DNA of 64,000 nucleotides from assembly GCA_034336665.1 (NCBI GenBank), contig JAPFBE010000002.1, positions 20,066,906 through 20,130,905 on the forward strand, read 5' to 3'. The notes under the pieces were generated by a model. It saw only the letters and a list, made by a program, of their open reading frames with translations. It was not told where the DNA came from and made no database searches. Below are positions 27,502-40,800 of the stretch, piece after piece. The translations under genes and the position numbers were made by a program. The first letter of the stretch is position 1. Every line of letters starts with the position of its first letter. The DNA is from Luscinia megarhynchos (taxonomy: Eukaryota; Chordata; Aves; Passeriformes; Turdidae).

Positions 27502-30500
27502 CAAGTTTGTGTGATGATACGGATGAGATGACTGGTAGTATATTATCATCCCTGCGTACAGCTGTAAATTCCTTGGCAACAGTAACCTGATAGTCCCTGT
27601 GCTAGAGTAACCTTCTAGGAATTGAAGAAGCTGAAAAAAAAAAAAACAAACCAGCTGGCTCCACTTATATAAGGGATGTAATTAGGCCTAAAAGAGAGGA
27701 TGATTTCAGCCTGTGTGATCTGCATTAGGAATAGGTCCCTGACAGCATTGTTGAAAAGGTAGTCCTGGAACTTGTGTGTGCACACACGTGTCTTGGGATT
27801 TTCCCTTTCCTCAGAAAGTAATGCAGGACTTCCCATCAACAGAGGGTAGGAGGGTATCATTTGGAGAGAAGATGGGAAGAGTCAAAGAAAGAAATCTTTA
27901 TATCATGTGATGAAAAAAAGTTGACCGTGTTGGTTTGTCCCTCAGATTCATAGACAAGAAGCCACAGCTAACATATTGTTAGTAAATGAGACTGCTTATG
28001 GTAAAACCAAAATGGCCAAGAGGGAAATCTCTCACATTTGTTAACGGGGAAACAGTGGTAAATTGTGTAACAGGAAAAGCAGAGTAGCTAGAAATATAGA
28101 AACCCATTATCAAATTAGTGGTACATCCACAAAGATGCCCCAGTATAATCCTTTAGCTCATTTACAATCAAAACTAAAAAGCTGTTTGTAATCTGAACAG
28201 AGGATATTACTGCATCAGAACTTCCTAGCCCCATTACTCCCTTCATAAGTAAAGTGAACCTGTAGTGATCATACATTTAATTTTAAGATAATGGATGATG
28301 AGAGACACTTAGCCATTGAAGACTTTGTACATAAAAATCTAAGCTAGAAAAATGAAATATAAATTTTATAGTGGAGTTATCTTGGCTGTTGGAAAGCCTA
28401 AAGGAGTTAATGCCATTGAGTAAAAACAAGGAAGACCTCTGCTATTTTTCATTATTTGTATCATCTGCTGAACGCAAATGCAAACAACTTTGTCAAGGGA
28501 AGAAGAATAAAAGATTCCCTTTTTCTGCCTTTCCACACAATTTTTGCTTTCTACAGAGAAATGTAGGCTAATGTAGTCATCATCAAACAGTCTCACAAAG
28601 CCAAGGTGATTCTTTCAGACTTTCCAGAATACCATTCACAATGGGTTTTGTGGAGAGTGCAATGTCACGGGCAGGTAAACCAAGATGACGTGGCACATCA
28701 CTGACTGAGAAATATGAGATTGTTCTGACAGGTTCAGGAGTCTGCAGGTGAATTTCTCTTATGACACTGAAAACAGATTTCAGACCTGTTATGCACAAAT
28801 GTTATACAGAGCTAATTCCTGCCTTTGCAACGAGAAACACTGGAAGTAAATTATCTATTATGTTCATGTCCATTATTAGACCCTTTTTCATCTATATACC
28901 ACCAATGTAGTGCACAACAACACTGAACAATAAGGAAAGCCAGAGCTCTTTACAGCTCTTGTATTAATATATTTAACACATTGTTGCTTACAGCACCTTA
29001 CCCTAAACTGGCATTCACTGCTTCACTATTCCTAATATTTAACAGTCACTGTTACTTCTTCAATGTTAAAACATTTCTTGTTCACATGCTTCAAATAATT
29101 AGGATAATTAACAACATTTGTGGTTTGTCTCCTATATTACTTGGCTTTTTCATTGCTTATTTTAAAAGTGGAACCTTGTTCATTCATTTTTATATATATA
29201 TGATCTAAAGTTCAATATTTTTTTGTTCAGCATAGCACAATTAACAGAGCTTTTGTAGAAGCCTCAATAGCCTCACAGACCCACAGTCTGTGGGTGAGAC
29301 TGCATTTAATAAAGAGCAAACAGAATAAATAAAAGGTAGGCAGGGTAAACTGAACTTTAGCCTCCAAAGCATGTTTTTACTCCTCGAATGGGACAATCCC
29401 CTTTCGTGCATGTGAAAAGGGGAAGGCCTGGAATGCTCCTAGGTGCAGAAGGAGGCTGCTCCAGATCTCAGCAGAGACTCCTGCTGAGGGCTGCCCTCAG
29501 AGGCAGCAGGGAGCCAGGGACACTTTCATCTCCTGGAAAGGAGAACCTGGGCTCTCAGGCAGCCCGAGGATGTGACTTCCCATCAAAAGCAGCACTGAGC
29601 TATTGAAACACCTGAAAGAAAGATGTGGCAGGACAAACCCAGCACAAGCTCCATGTGAGGTGAACTGCTGTGATGATGCCAAGCTGCACTGCCACCAAGC
29701 TCTGACAAGCAAACACCTGTCATATGGAGGTAGTTCAAGAAGTTACCTCATGTTGCTACATCCAAATGTACAGTGCTGCTTAGGAGCATTAGTGTGCTGG
29801 CTCTGTGCATCATTGTACTATGTTGACATAACCTTAGTTTTTCCTGAGCTAGATGTTGTCTCTTCCCTCTTTAGCCTGTTTCATGTTGCTTCAGATTTAA
29901 TTTGTTTCCCGAACATTTGTTTAAGGAGCTGAATGAAACGGGGTGGCACAAGCTTTCCCAAGGCACTATTGACGTCCCAAGTGTGGTGAAATGGTGCAAC
30001 ATGCAAGAGAACAGTCTGCAGATATTCAATACAGCAAAAGGCAGGTTTGTTTTTTCTAGAAATGTTTCATTTGTTCTAGCAGGTGTGTCTGATACCTTTT
30101 GCATAATGATAAACCCACACACATTCTTCATGCAAATAGTGACCCAAGAGCTGCTCTGAGTTGCTTCAAGTAGTAAGTGCGTGTAACAACCTGTGCTTAC
30201 ATACACACCGTACGTTTACAGAGCCTTCAAACAGTGCAAGGTAAACAGAGCCCGTTGTGCCAGGGCAGGGACACACAGGGCTGCTGGAACAGAGCTGCCA
30301 TACCACAGCCAAACAGTCAGAATCAGCCAAAATTGCCAAAAAATCTCTTCAGAGTTATTGGGAGAGTTATACATCTTATATTTCTTTCCCTTTCTTCAGC
30401 CAGAAAATATTTTTATCTCATGTGTGTTATTTGAAATGCCTCCTATATCAATTGTTCCTGTTCCACAAAGGTTTGGGGAGCAAGGTATGGGAGCAAATGT

Positions 30501-32522
30501 GGAGGCTCACCAATCTGGACTTTGCATGATATGACCACTGCACACTTGGGTACCTCCATGTGCTCCACTGACCTGTCTTGGAAATTCAGCCTTGGTTAGC
30601 AGAGAGTTTCTCTCAGCCTATCTCACATCTTTCCTTAAATATCCCAGGTGCTGTGCCCCAAAGGTCAGCAGAGCACTTCTTATACCAGGTCTCACAATTA
30701 ATTATGTCAGATTATTTCTAAGAGCAACTTCTTTTCTTATTAGTGATTTCACTTCACAATTGAGCCTGATCCTGATATGTTGATGGACATTTTCTTAATA
30801 GGAAAAATAAATAAGAATTTTTGCCCAAATAATTATTCTGGCAAATATTTCTGTGAGCTAGCTTGTTGACAATTCTTTAATCCACCGTATTTGAAGGAAA
30901 ACTGGAAAGGAAATAAATTAAAAAGAAAAAAAACGTTTCAGTTTGTGGTGATATCCTAATCCATCTAATTTTGCTTTTTCAACACAGAATTACCACTCTA
31001 GATGTAACTCTGATACACTAAAATATTAGTATTATTTTTAGTATTATTATTATAAAATATAAAGTATGTGAACTTTCTACCTCGAGCCAGGTCAAATCAG
31101 CACCCATGTAAATGCAGAACCTTCACAACACCACAGCACCTGTCTGAGCTCAGAAATTGTGAGTTACAACAGATGAGAGGCAGACAGTTGCTTGCATCTC
31201 TGCTTTACCTGCTCTTTGGTGTCTGCAAACTCTGTTTGACAGTAAATAGTTTAGCTTCACCCATTTGATCTTGCACTGAAATGAACTGAAGCACTGATCT
31301 CACTCACCTCTGAGTGTTAACTGGAGCTGTAACCACACAAGGACCAAGACCCTGATATGCTTTCATGGCCCAGCTCAGTGATTTCAGCGCTTTCAGGACA
31401 GTCAGACATGCAGCTTTAAACAACGTAAGCCATCTTCGGTGCAGTTCAAGTTTCCAGGTTTGACTTTGCACGGGAACACTCAGGGAGTGCCTGGTCAGCA
31501 GAAATGTGTTTGCAGAGGCTGGCACCCGGCACAGACACGGTGTCTGTGCAAGCACCCAGCCCAGCAGCAGCAGCCCAGTCCCCTCTGTGCTGCCAGGAGC
31601 CAGGGAGGATACGGGAAATGGGCTGCAGCACTTCAGGAGGCTGTAAATGGAAGGTTCCCCACCAGGACTGAGGTACGGCCCCTTGGGAGGTTCACTTTGT
31701 TTTCAATGGGATCAGGATTTCATCTGATAATGTAGGTACCACTCTAAAACCTGCTAAACTGCACAGACATTTGATAACCAGATAACTGAAGGTGTTTCAT
31801 GCAGAGTTCCCATGAAACATTGGACGCCCACTGCAAGTCAGTAAATGTTTTATGCCCATTTGGTTACAGCTACAACATGCCATAGTAAGCAGGATGAGTA
31901 AACCAAGAAAATTCCCAGGGTTGCCTGGGACACATTCTGACTTCTGCATCTTCTAATCCCTCAAATGTGTGATGAGTTGTGTCTCTCCCTGTGAGCAGTT
32001 TCATTCATTTAATAGGATTTAGTTTTAGTAAAAGCCCCAAAATTTGTCTCAGTATGACTAAGAAAAGTAGCTAATAATTGTCATCATGCTTATCTCTTTG
32101 GCATTTTAGCTTGAGTTCCTACTAATAAAGAACTATTTGAGATTTTAACAGAAATGTAAATGTTGAAGTTTCACAGGTCATTGAGTTTTATAATATTGAG
32201 TCATTGGGCTATTATACATTGATCGAGCAAATAGCAAACGGTGTGACTTGCCAAAGAGCATTACTCAAATATTGACCAGGAATTGATGACAGTCGGCTAC
32301 TCTCCAAGGACTACAAAAGTTAACAGGAAATTTCTGCCTGAGGCAACTGCAAGCTTCTGCTTTAAGACAGGAAGGTTTATTTTGTTCCTTTTCTTTACCA
32401 TCTTTTTTAGTCTCCTGTGCTATGTCCAAACACTGCTATCATAAACAGAAATGTGCTTGTAGTAAATGATTTCATTTATGTCCAATTATTTAGATTATCT
32501 CTCAGTCATCTCTTATTTCCAA

Positions 32523-32630
32523 CAGTCTATTGCTTTCTTTATTTAATCATACATATTCTTATTCTTATATTTTAATATTATTTTATTATGATAATATAAA
32601 TTATTCTTTAATTATCTAATTATATGCTTC
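32523..32630. repeat. AT-rich low-complexity tract next to a CR1 copy
   Basis: About 100 bases are almost wholly A and T, made of TTAT, ATAAT and TAATTAT steps. The recognisable CR1 sequence begins just downstream. This may be an old AT-rich insertion target or simply low-complexity DNA. Confidence 0.7.
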
Positions 32631-32821
32631 CACCTGGTTGCAAGAACAGTTAGCCTGGGAGGAATACAGGGATATTGTCCAGGATCATATAAGGAAAGCT
32701 AAAGCTCTGATAAAATTAAATTCAGCCAGGGACATTAAGGTCAACAAGAAAAGCTTCTAGAGGTTACAGAAAAGGAAGATTTGGGAAAATGTAGTCTCTC
32801 TCCAGAGGGAAACAGAAGACT

Positions 32822-32860
32822 TGGTTACCCAGGATATGGAGATGGTTACCCAGGATATGG
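32822..32860 (+). repeat. 21-base tandem duplication inside the CR1 copy
   Basis: The 18-base core TGGTTACCCAGGATATGG occurs at 32822-32839 and 32843-32860, a 21-base period. The period is seven codons, so it does not shift the old ORF2 frame. It probably arose by slippage. Confidence 0.85.
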
Positions 32861-33921
32861 CCTTAGTCTTGACCAGCAAGTGATCCAGCCACAATGCCCA
32901 AATTGAAGAGCCCAAAGGCAGGGACTGGGGGAGTGGAAAACTATCCACCTTAGAAAATCAGGTTTGAGGGTATCTAATAAATCTTAAGGTGCACAAGTCC
33001 ATGGGACTTGTGACAAGATACATCTGCAATTCTTGAAGGAACTAGCCAAGGAAGTGGCTAAGCCACTACCCATCATATTTGAAATGTTATGACAATTCGG
33101 TGGAATTCCACCAACTGGAAAAGGGGAAACCCTATCATCATTTTCCAAAAGAAAATAATGAAAGTCACAGGGAACCACAGGCTGGTCAGTCTCACCTCGG
33201 CCTGGCAAGATTATGGAGCAGATCTGCCTGGAAACCATGCTAGGGCAAATGGAAAATAAGGAGATGGTTGGTGGTAGCCAGTTTTGCTAAGAGCAGAGCA
33301 AGCCTGACAAATTTGGTGATGTTCGAAGATGGGGGTAGAGTGCTGGTGGGTAAGGGAAGAGTGACAGATATCATCTGTCTGGATTTGTGCAAAGCATTTG
33401 ACACTGTCCCACATGATGGCCCTAAACTGGAGAGACATAGAATTGTGAGATGGACCACCCAGTGGACAAGGAACTGGCTCAAGAAGCTGCTTTCAAGGGC
33501 TCCCTGCAGAGGCTTGTGACCACCAGAGCTCCTTGGGGTTGGTCCTGGGACCGTGCTGTTCAATGTCTCTGTCAGTGACATGGACAGGGGGATCAAGGGC
33601 CCCCTCAGCAAGTTTGCCAATGACAGCAAGCTGTGTTTTGTGTACTTAAAGGAGACCTACAGGAAAGATGGAGAGGGACTTTTTTAAAAAGCTTGTAGTG
33701 ATAGGATAAGAGGTAACAGGTTTAAATGGAAGAGGGTGAGTTTAGATTAGATAACAGGGTGGTGAGGGTGGTGAGACATTGGAACAGGTTGCCCACAGGA
33801 ACTGTGAATACCCTTCCCTGGAAGTGTTCAAGGCCAGGCTGGATGGGACTTTGCAGAGCCTGTTCTAGTGGAAGGTGTTCCTGTCTGTTGCAGGGAGGTT
33901 GAAACTAGGTAATTTTAGGAT

Positions 33922-33944
33922 CCCCCCCCAACCCAACCCAACCC
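33922..33944. repeat. C-run and (AACCC)n tail at the CR1 3' end
   Basis: Eight C residues are followed by three AACCC units at the 3' end of the CR1 copy. CR1 3' sequence normally reads CCTTCCAACCCAAACC here, so this is an expanded version of that stretch. Confidence 0.75.
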
Positions 33945-33950
33945 ATTCTA

Positions 33951-34764
33951 TTATATTAAAAAACAGGAATGCCAATATGTGCAGTGAACTGCTCCATTGT
34001 ACAATGTGATTTTTATACAGTACAATGCATCTTATCTTGAACAAAGAACGCTAAAGTACAAACTTCTAGCATGGTTTTATCTGATTTTACTTCTCCAGAG
34101 TCATAAGCCTGATCCCAAAAACAACATTTCAGCTCAAAAAGGAGAAACTGCTGTTGAGAAGACCTTGTCATAAATCCTACATTTTCCTAGTACACAGGAC
34201 ACCCAGCAGAAGTTTCAAACCCTGGTGCTTAAGTAAGACCATGATGCAGTTTGGGGTAGGAGCACACTCTGTTTTTTAAAATATACAGCTAGAGGAGGTT
34301 ACTCCTGGTTTGCCCACCCGGCTCAGAACCAGTGACTTCACCCATATCCACAGAGGAGCCAGCTTTGTTCTCCTCCTCACCATAAAGGAATTTTAATTCA
34401 TTCCCTGAAGAGCCCATAAGGCAGTTTGGGAACAATGTTCTTTCCTATGAAAGCTATTCCACACTACTTGGACCAACCAGATATTAACTTGGCCAGAGAG
34501 AGTGCTCTTGTACATTCAGCTGGATAGAGGAAACCAGAGTGTGAGTCCCTGTTCTACTGTCTATTTCACACTTTTGTGCTGTATGTTTAATAAAGCAGGA
34601 ACTGACATCAAAGTATCTTCTCTCCCACATGTGTTGTTAACATGAGATCATAGAAACACATTCAATCTCCCTCTTTACTTTAATTTCCTTCATTTTTAAC
34701 AGAATGGATTTTAACTAGTCCATAAAAATCAGCCCAATTTCAGCAGAACAGCTGTGAGGATGAG
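33951..34764. other. Non-coding DNA between CR1 pieces
   Basis: No gene is recognised. An AATAAA hexamer near 34590 follows moderately GC-balanced sequence (about 34280-34650) that could be an unrecognised old repeat, but no ends are definable. Confidence 0.4.
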
Positions 34765-34860
34765 GAGACACTGCAAGAGGTCACCCAGAGAAGAGCTGAG
34801 GATGCTCTATCCCTGGAAGTGATCCAGGACAGGTCAGATGGGGCTGTGAGCAACTTCCAG
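34765..34860 (+). mobile_element. Short CR1 3'-region fragment
   Basis: About 95 bases align by eye to the conserved CR1 3' region: a GAGACACTGCAAGAGGTCACCCAGAGAAG-like stretch, then CCCTGGAAGTGATCCAGGACAGG, then GGGGCTGTGAGCAAC. It is diverged and lacks the terminal repeat. It may be a separate old insertion or a displaced piece of the CR1 copy about 0.8 kb upstream. Confidence 0.65.
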
Positions 34861-37800
34861 TATCACTGAACGAGACACAGCATCAAAGTTCCCTGTGGCA
34901 GAGGAGAAACCTGAGCCCAAGCAGTCACTTTTGTACCATGGGTCCCTGCACTGAACACATGCCTGTCCAGCAACCTTTCCACACAGACTAGCTAATTAGG
35001 CATTTGGACAGCAAGCCACTGGGTCAGGTCCTGCCCACCATGAGCTGGAGAGAGCAGCTCATTCATGAGCACACAAGTGGTTTAGGCACAAGCCAAGAAC
35101 CAATTTGCTGGTTAGCTGGACTGTGCTGGAGGCCCTTGGCCAAAGCCAGGTCTTCAGCACAGACCAGCAATCAAAGCCTCTGGACTTGCCATCACACTAA
35201 AAGAGGGAGCCTGCCCTGCTGCTCTCCCCAGCTGCTGCCACACCATCAGGTAAACAAATGGAGCACCTCCAGAGCCAGCTACAGCAACATACCTCGAGAA
35301 GTGTTCACTCACCACCACGCACACAGAGCCACAGAGCAACTGTAAATAAATACCTGTCAACACCTGAGCTCTGAATATTGCATTGCTACGCTTTGTGTAC
35401 ACTGCCAGAAGCTCTCCTTTGTATTTTTAGAGATTTGCACTCACATAATTCTTTTCCAGCCTTCCTTAGAGTTCTAAGCCACCGTCTAGAAGAGGTTATA
35501 TTCTGCTCCTAGAGCAGAAGTGTCTCTGGAATAGCTTTTGCAGTTTTCTGCCAGCAGAGGATACCCAGGACCAAAGCTTCCCACAGTCCTGAATGCAGAT
35601 CCTGCTTTGAGGCTACAGATCTTCACTGCTGCTGCCTTTGAACAAGGAGCACACAAGATCTGATGCCTCACTTCATTCATCTCTATAATTTGGGGAAAAA
35701 ACATAAAGCTACTTTTGAAACTGTACTGTTTTCATTTAGGCTTGCAATGTTTTCCATAAGCAGGAATTTTGTGCTGCCAGTCTTTGAGGTTTTAAGAAGT
35801 ACTGCATCTTGCCAAGGGCATTTCTCATGACACAGGCTCATGATGGATAGATCAATAGATTCTTGAATCCTCATATCCTTTTCAAATTACTGCCGGAGAT
35901 ATCTACCTGAGTAGGCCATCTTATCTGATAACTTAAACAAGCAACCTGTCTACACTTTAATTGTTATTGAGGATTAATGTTGTTTATAAAATGAAATCAA
36001 TACAATCTCTATTGCTTATTAACTGAAACATTCTAGGCTCTGCTTTGTTTGCTTTGCTTTTCAATTAGTTTCTATTATTTTCCCTATTGGCTTTTAACAA
36101 ATAGCTGTAGAAATAAACTTAATGGTTGTGAAACTGTTATCAGAGTCAACAAAGTCCCTTAATGGAAAGTCTTGTATATTTAAATGTAAAAAAGAATCCA
36201 CTGTTTAATCATTTGACATTATGAGATAAGTTTATTACTATACATCTGTTCTGTGCTGGGACTTGGGTTTTTTTTAAGCTAAGCAATTAAGAGTTCTTAA
36301 GGGTTCTCTAAAGTTCAGATGTCAGAACTGTTAAGTTGGTGCTACATTTAAGATGAAAAAACTCCACAGTCTAATAACTTTTGTTTAAAAATTGCAAAAC
36401 TGAGAATGGGCTGAAAACCATGGCATTCCTAGGAGCATAATAAATACCACCCATTTACACTGCAGAAGTTTTCCCAACACTAGGCAATAATAAGTATCTG
36501 AAACATCTCACAGACACTGCTCATACTTCCTTCTGTGATCCCAAGATGCAGGAGAGCTGCTGCAGTTGCCAGGGTTTGTTCCTCCCCCTCAGAAGGGAAG
36601 AAGAAGTGTTGAAGGATGGTTACTCAACTCTAGATGCACTCCTGAGTCTGAGCAGGGTCCAGAAGATAAGCAGGTGAAGGAGGGGTGGACAGGTAGAGTA
36701 GTTCTGAGGGTCCTGAGGGGCACTGATATACGTGACAAGTCTCAATATATAGTGTGACAGCAGAATACCCCATTCCAGCTAGCATCAAGATGGAAAAAAA
36801 ATCTCTTTTCTCAGTCATCACTTTTTGCTCTTTGAATGAAGAAAACTTTTCTTCCACATTACTCACCGTGCAGGTGACAGAAGTGTGTTTGCTGATGGGC
36901 TTTTCAAGCAGGAATTCTCTATGGGAATAGAGTTCCACCACACTGGCTGAGTTGTAGCTTTATGGATCTCACCAGCACTGCAGTTTTACACACCACTACT
37001 CATAGCCAGAGACACCTGCAACCCACACACTCTTGGCACACTGCTTGTGGGCTCTCAGCAGCTCAGCTGGACGTGGCCATGAAGCAAGCAGAGTTCCAGG
37101 AGAGTGTTACATAACCAAGTGACGAGTTCACACAGGCCAGCAGCTTTGCCTGCTGCTGCTCAAACCACAGGCACCAAAATCAAGTGGCACAATTCCTGCA
37201 CTTCTCTGCAAAATGATTCTGATTTGGCAGTGTCACCCCTACTTTGTGTTCAGTGACAAGCGGAGAGCTGGTAAAAATGCAAGACAAGGGTTGAACCAAG
37301 CTCAGGAAACACAGAAACTTCAGGATGCAAGTGTGTAATCCCCAGCACAGACTACCTTTTTGTTCCTGAGAGTGTTCTGAGAACTACACACAAGGAAAGC
37401 GTTCTCAAATGTCCTCCAAGCAGATCCAGTGCAACCTATCTCAGGAAATGTTCTGTGCTCCCCTGGCTTCAAATAATTCTGCTTGCAATCACCAGAACTG
37501 TTCCTAGCCTTCACACAGCACAGATACATTCCAGGGTAGGGTGAGGCAAATGGTTATGAAGCTTACTCAGGTGTCATTTATTTCATGAAAGTTTGCTGGT
37601 TATTATAATCAAATGTCAATTGTCTGTAATTGTGGCATGCAATGGAAAATCCCTACTTAGGACATGTTCTGCCACTTGCTGGTGAAGTGCACTAACCCTC
37701 AACAATGAGGCAATACTGAAAAAATAGTTTTGACATGTAAGCAGGTCTAGGAGTATAATTAACACATATTTAGTTTGATTTTTTTTTCTTACAGTTTTGC

Positions 37801-40800
37801 TGTAAGGAAACCATCCTATATTTTAAAAGAAAAGTTCCATGCAGAATTAAAGAATTCTTCCTACTCAGTTCATTTACTAATCTAATTACTAAATAATAAA
37901 ACTTTCTGCTTTAATAGCCTCTGTTTTGACTTATCTTCACAAACACAGATGAATCTTGCAGTGATCCTGCAATACACAAATGTATCAGTGGCTTGAAAGT
38001 AAGGATCAGAACATGAAGCATAACTTGAGCTCACCCCAGATGCTATTAAAAGAAGTTCTCTGATAGGGAGCTTGCCTTTAGAGCTTCAAAATTAAGTAAT
38101 AACTACTTTTAAGGGGATTCTACTTGAGAAGACAGGAGTAAAATTTGGTGTCAGAACTCTGACTGGTCATTGACACTGGGCTGCAAGGGGAAGGGAAGAT
38201 GACTCAGTAATTTAATGCTTTTTTCTTTCCTTTTAAATTTAGCAGACTAATGGATTTTACATGTATTTACTAATCATATTATTCTGATGAGCTACAAAAG
38301 TGTGGAAATGGCTTGACAAGGCTAAAATTTATGAAGCATGCTCAAAGAAAGCTTAAAAAATTTCCAGTAGTAAAAATTTTTTTAACATTAGAGGCCGTAG
38401 AAAATAAAAGCACAGTGACAGTTTGCATTTTGAAACTGAGGATGAAGAAATTAATATCAGAATCTAACCTCTGGGTCAGCTTGCACATAGATGCAGTAGA
38501 CTTGCCATCACTTGCAGATTAAAGTTAAGGCTGATTTATTTTCTGAGAAGAAGGCATAGTTCAAACAGTCACCCTGGGCTTGATGCAGAAATCACATCAT
38601 GTGGTTTTATGGGTTGTTCTATGCATATGGAAAAATATTATCTTTATCTACCCTTAACATCTTGGAATCTTGTGGAAATAAAAGAAATTAATAGTATCTC
38701 AGCAGCCAAGTAATCAGGATAGATTATGAGAAGATGTACTTGAAAAATTAAGAGGGGAGAGGAAAGGGAGGAATTTCCGCAAGAATCACATTAGCATGCC
38801 AAGTTGGTCTAATATTCCTCATCAGCGTTTGTATTCTCTGTGCACCGTATTTTTTTTTATAGCTGGCCTACTGTAGATGAAAATACACACAAAGAAAATG
38901 TGAAAAGCTTCCTTGAGCCTGTGCCTAAAGAGTTCTTACAATTCCAAAATTATCTGTAGGGATTCTAACTGGCATGCATGTGACAAACACTCAGATTTTA
39001 TGCAAGTTTTCTAAAAAAGCTGAATTAGGCTGATTTGTAGCAGTCATTCCAGTGGTCACACCAGCACTTTTAAACACATGCACTGTCACTTCCTGTAATG
39101 AGAAGTGACATGAACATAAGATTCAGTGGGACTTCCACTTTTTTCCCAGTCACTGATTGTATATATCACACATATATAAAATGAATAACAGAAATTATGG
39201 AACATAATTAAAGGTCTACTGGGAATAAAGGTCCATAACTCTTAAAGAAAGTGTATATGTGTATGCACCTCTATAAAAATATAATTATACATGCTGGTCA
39301 TTTTAAGAAACCACTTAATTTGCAAAATTATTTAATTCTGGGTATTCAGATCATTAGCAAAAGAGGACTTATTATTGAGTTTATTGGCATAATAATACAT
39401 AATAATTTTTTATACTTGCGTGTAGAACTGTACAACAACAGTACAAACATTATTCCAGGGATTAATTATTCTCAGGATTAATGTTTTGAACAGCTTGAAC
39501 TAACATGATTTTAGCTACTGTATTAAAGTTCTCCTCTTTACCATCTGCATGTATTCACTTCTTTGGACTCCTGTAACTACATTTTAAACAACCCTGACCT
39601 TTGTTAAATTACTTGGTTAAGGCTGATTTAGGGGCAAAACTTTATTATTATTAATATGCACGCCTGTAGGAAAATTGGAGAAATGCTCTGCAAAACCAGC
39701 ATTTTATTTAGTAGACAGAAGAACAAAGTATTATGGTTTTGGCACAAATATGCAACTCATAGGATGGAGAATAATTGGTTAGCAGCTCTTCAAAAAAAAG
39801 GACTGCAGAGTTATAAACTGCAAGCTGAACTTCAAATTACAGTGCTGGACCTGCGAGCAAGATTAAACATGGTCTGAAATTTCAGAGAAGACACTTCAAG
39901 AAAGCCTCTTATAATGATATACTTCATACAGAGAGCACAAAAGTGGTTGAAGTTCAGCACCTAACTGGCAAATCTGCAAATTATTTTCAGAGAGTATTAG
40001 TGGCAGTGGTTAAGAGTTACTGCAAATATATAGGATTAAAATAACATGAGAACTCAACAGAATATCCCCCTAATTAAAGTGAGAGACACTAAGTGACCAT
40101 AAATGCAAGATATACTACCAAACTTACAGGAAAATATATTTTGCTAGAAAATGGCCAGAGTTACATATTGGCTTGCACAGAACTATAAGGATCAGATCCC
40201 TGTTGGTGTCCTTGCAGGGCAGACACTTCCCTCTCTCATCAGCTTTTGCAGACTTGGCAAACAAAGACAGTTCACTAAAATCACACAATCTGCACGGGAG
40301 AGGTGCAGAGCACAGCAGCTCCAGGGATTACACAGAGCAGAAAGTATCATTCAGATGTCTAGAGCAGATGCAAATATGAATTTTATGGGCTTATTCTCTT
40401 GAATGATATGTGTCTCTATGCTTAAAATAAGTAATGTATTCCAATTAATTTTTTATATAACATGAATGGTTATATTTTATATATTTTTATGTAAAAAAGA
40501 ACTCAACAAGACTTAGAAAAAGATCAGTTACCCCATGTTTAGACTGACAACCCAAGCACCACATTCTGTCTCTGGCTCCAAGCTTGCTCAGAATGTTCTC
40601 AGTATCGTTTTATTTGGTTTGATTTCTGTCCCACTCTCCTAAAGAAAAGCAAGTCAAATGGGATGTCACAACACACACTCACAGACACCAAATCCAGTTG
40701 CAGTAAGTCAGCATCCACCCCTCTGAAAAATACCAGAAATGCCTGCTAATAGTTAACCAAAAAGTTTCATAAAATGCTAGCATGCACAATTAAAAACTCT

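Larger units (their letters stand above)
17300..32520. other. Non-coding avian DNA, no gene recognised
   Basis: This long AT-rich region has open frames on both strands but no protein-family signal. The longest frame (minus strand, 17310-17834, 174 codons) is hydrophobic and aromatic in composition, lacks domain motifs, and lies in purine-rich plus-strand DNA, so I treat it as fortuitous. Simple-sequence items are a short direct repeat (23983-24012), an A/T-rich tetranucleotide run (27470-27501), a T/G-rich tract near 26464-26498 and TTA/TAT-rich sequence near 31018-31060. A GC-richer patch at about 29380-29720 carries no recognisable exon. Confidence 0.5.
32640..33950 (+). mobile_element. 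CR1 LINE, 5'-truncated and internally deleted, decayed
   Basis: This is a copy of the avian CR1 non-LTR retrotransposon. The 5' half encodes decayed ORF2 pieces. Near 32650 is a WEEYRD-like segment. From about 33370 comes the reverse transcriptase signature ([11 protein letters not shown]), then an RNWL segment and, near 33540-33640, GPGTVLFN and LSKFANDSKL. Stops and frame changes are frequent, and the endonuclease region is absent. At about 33650 the sequence jumps from the reverse transcriptase core to the typical CR1 3' region (the GGTGAGACATTGGAACAGGTTG part and onward), so roughly the last third of ORF2 is missing. The 3' end runs into C-rich AACCC repeats and an ATTCTATTATA-like tail. 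It is inactive. The left boundary is approximate. Confidence 0.85.

Noticed and set aside
27774..27790. GTGTGTGCACACAC palindrome with an overlapping CACGTG E-box
   Set aside because: It is a by-product of a short GT/CA simple run.
33268..33519. 83-codon plus-strand frame as a host gene
   Set aside because: It contains the CR1 reverse transcriptase signature and belongs to the decayed LINE.
34280..34650. LTR-like or 3' UTR-like block ending in AATAAA
   Set aside because: A single AATAAA in AT-rich DNA is not enough; no TATA box, TG...CA ends or duplication could be placed.
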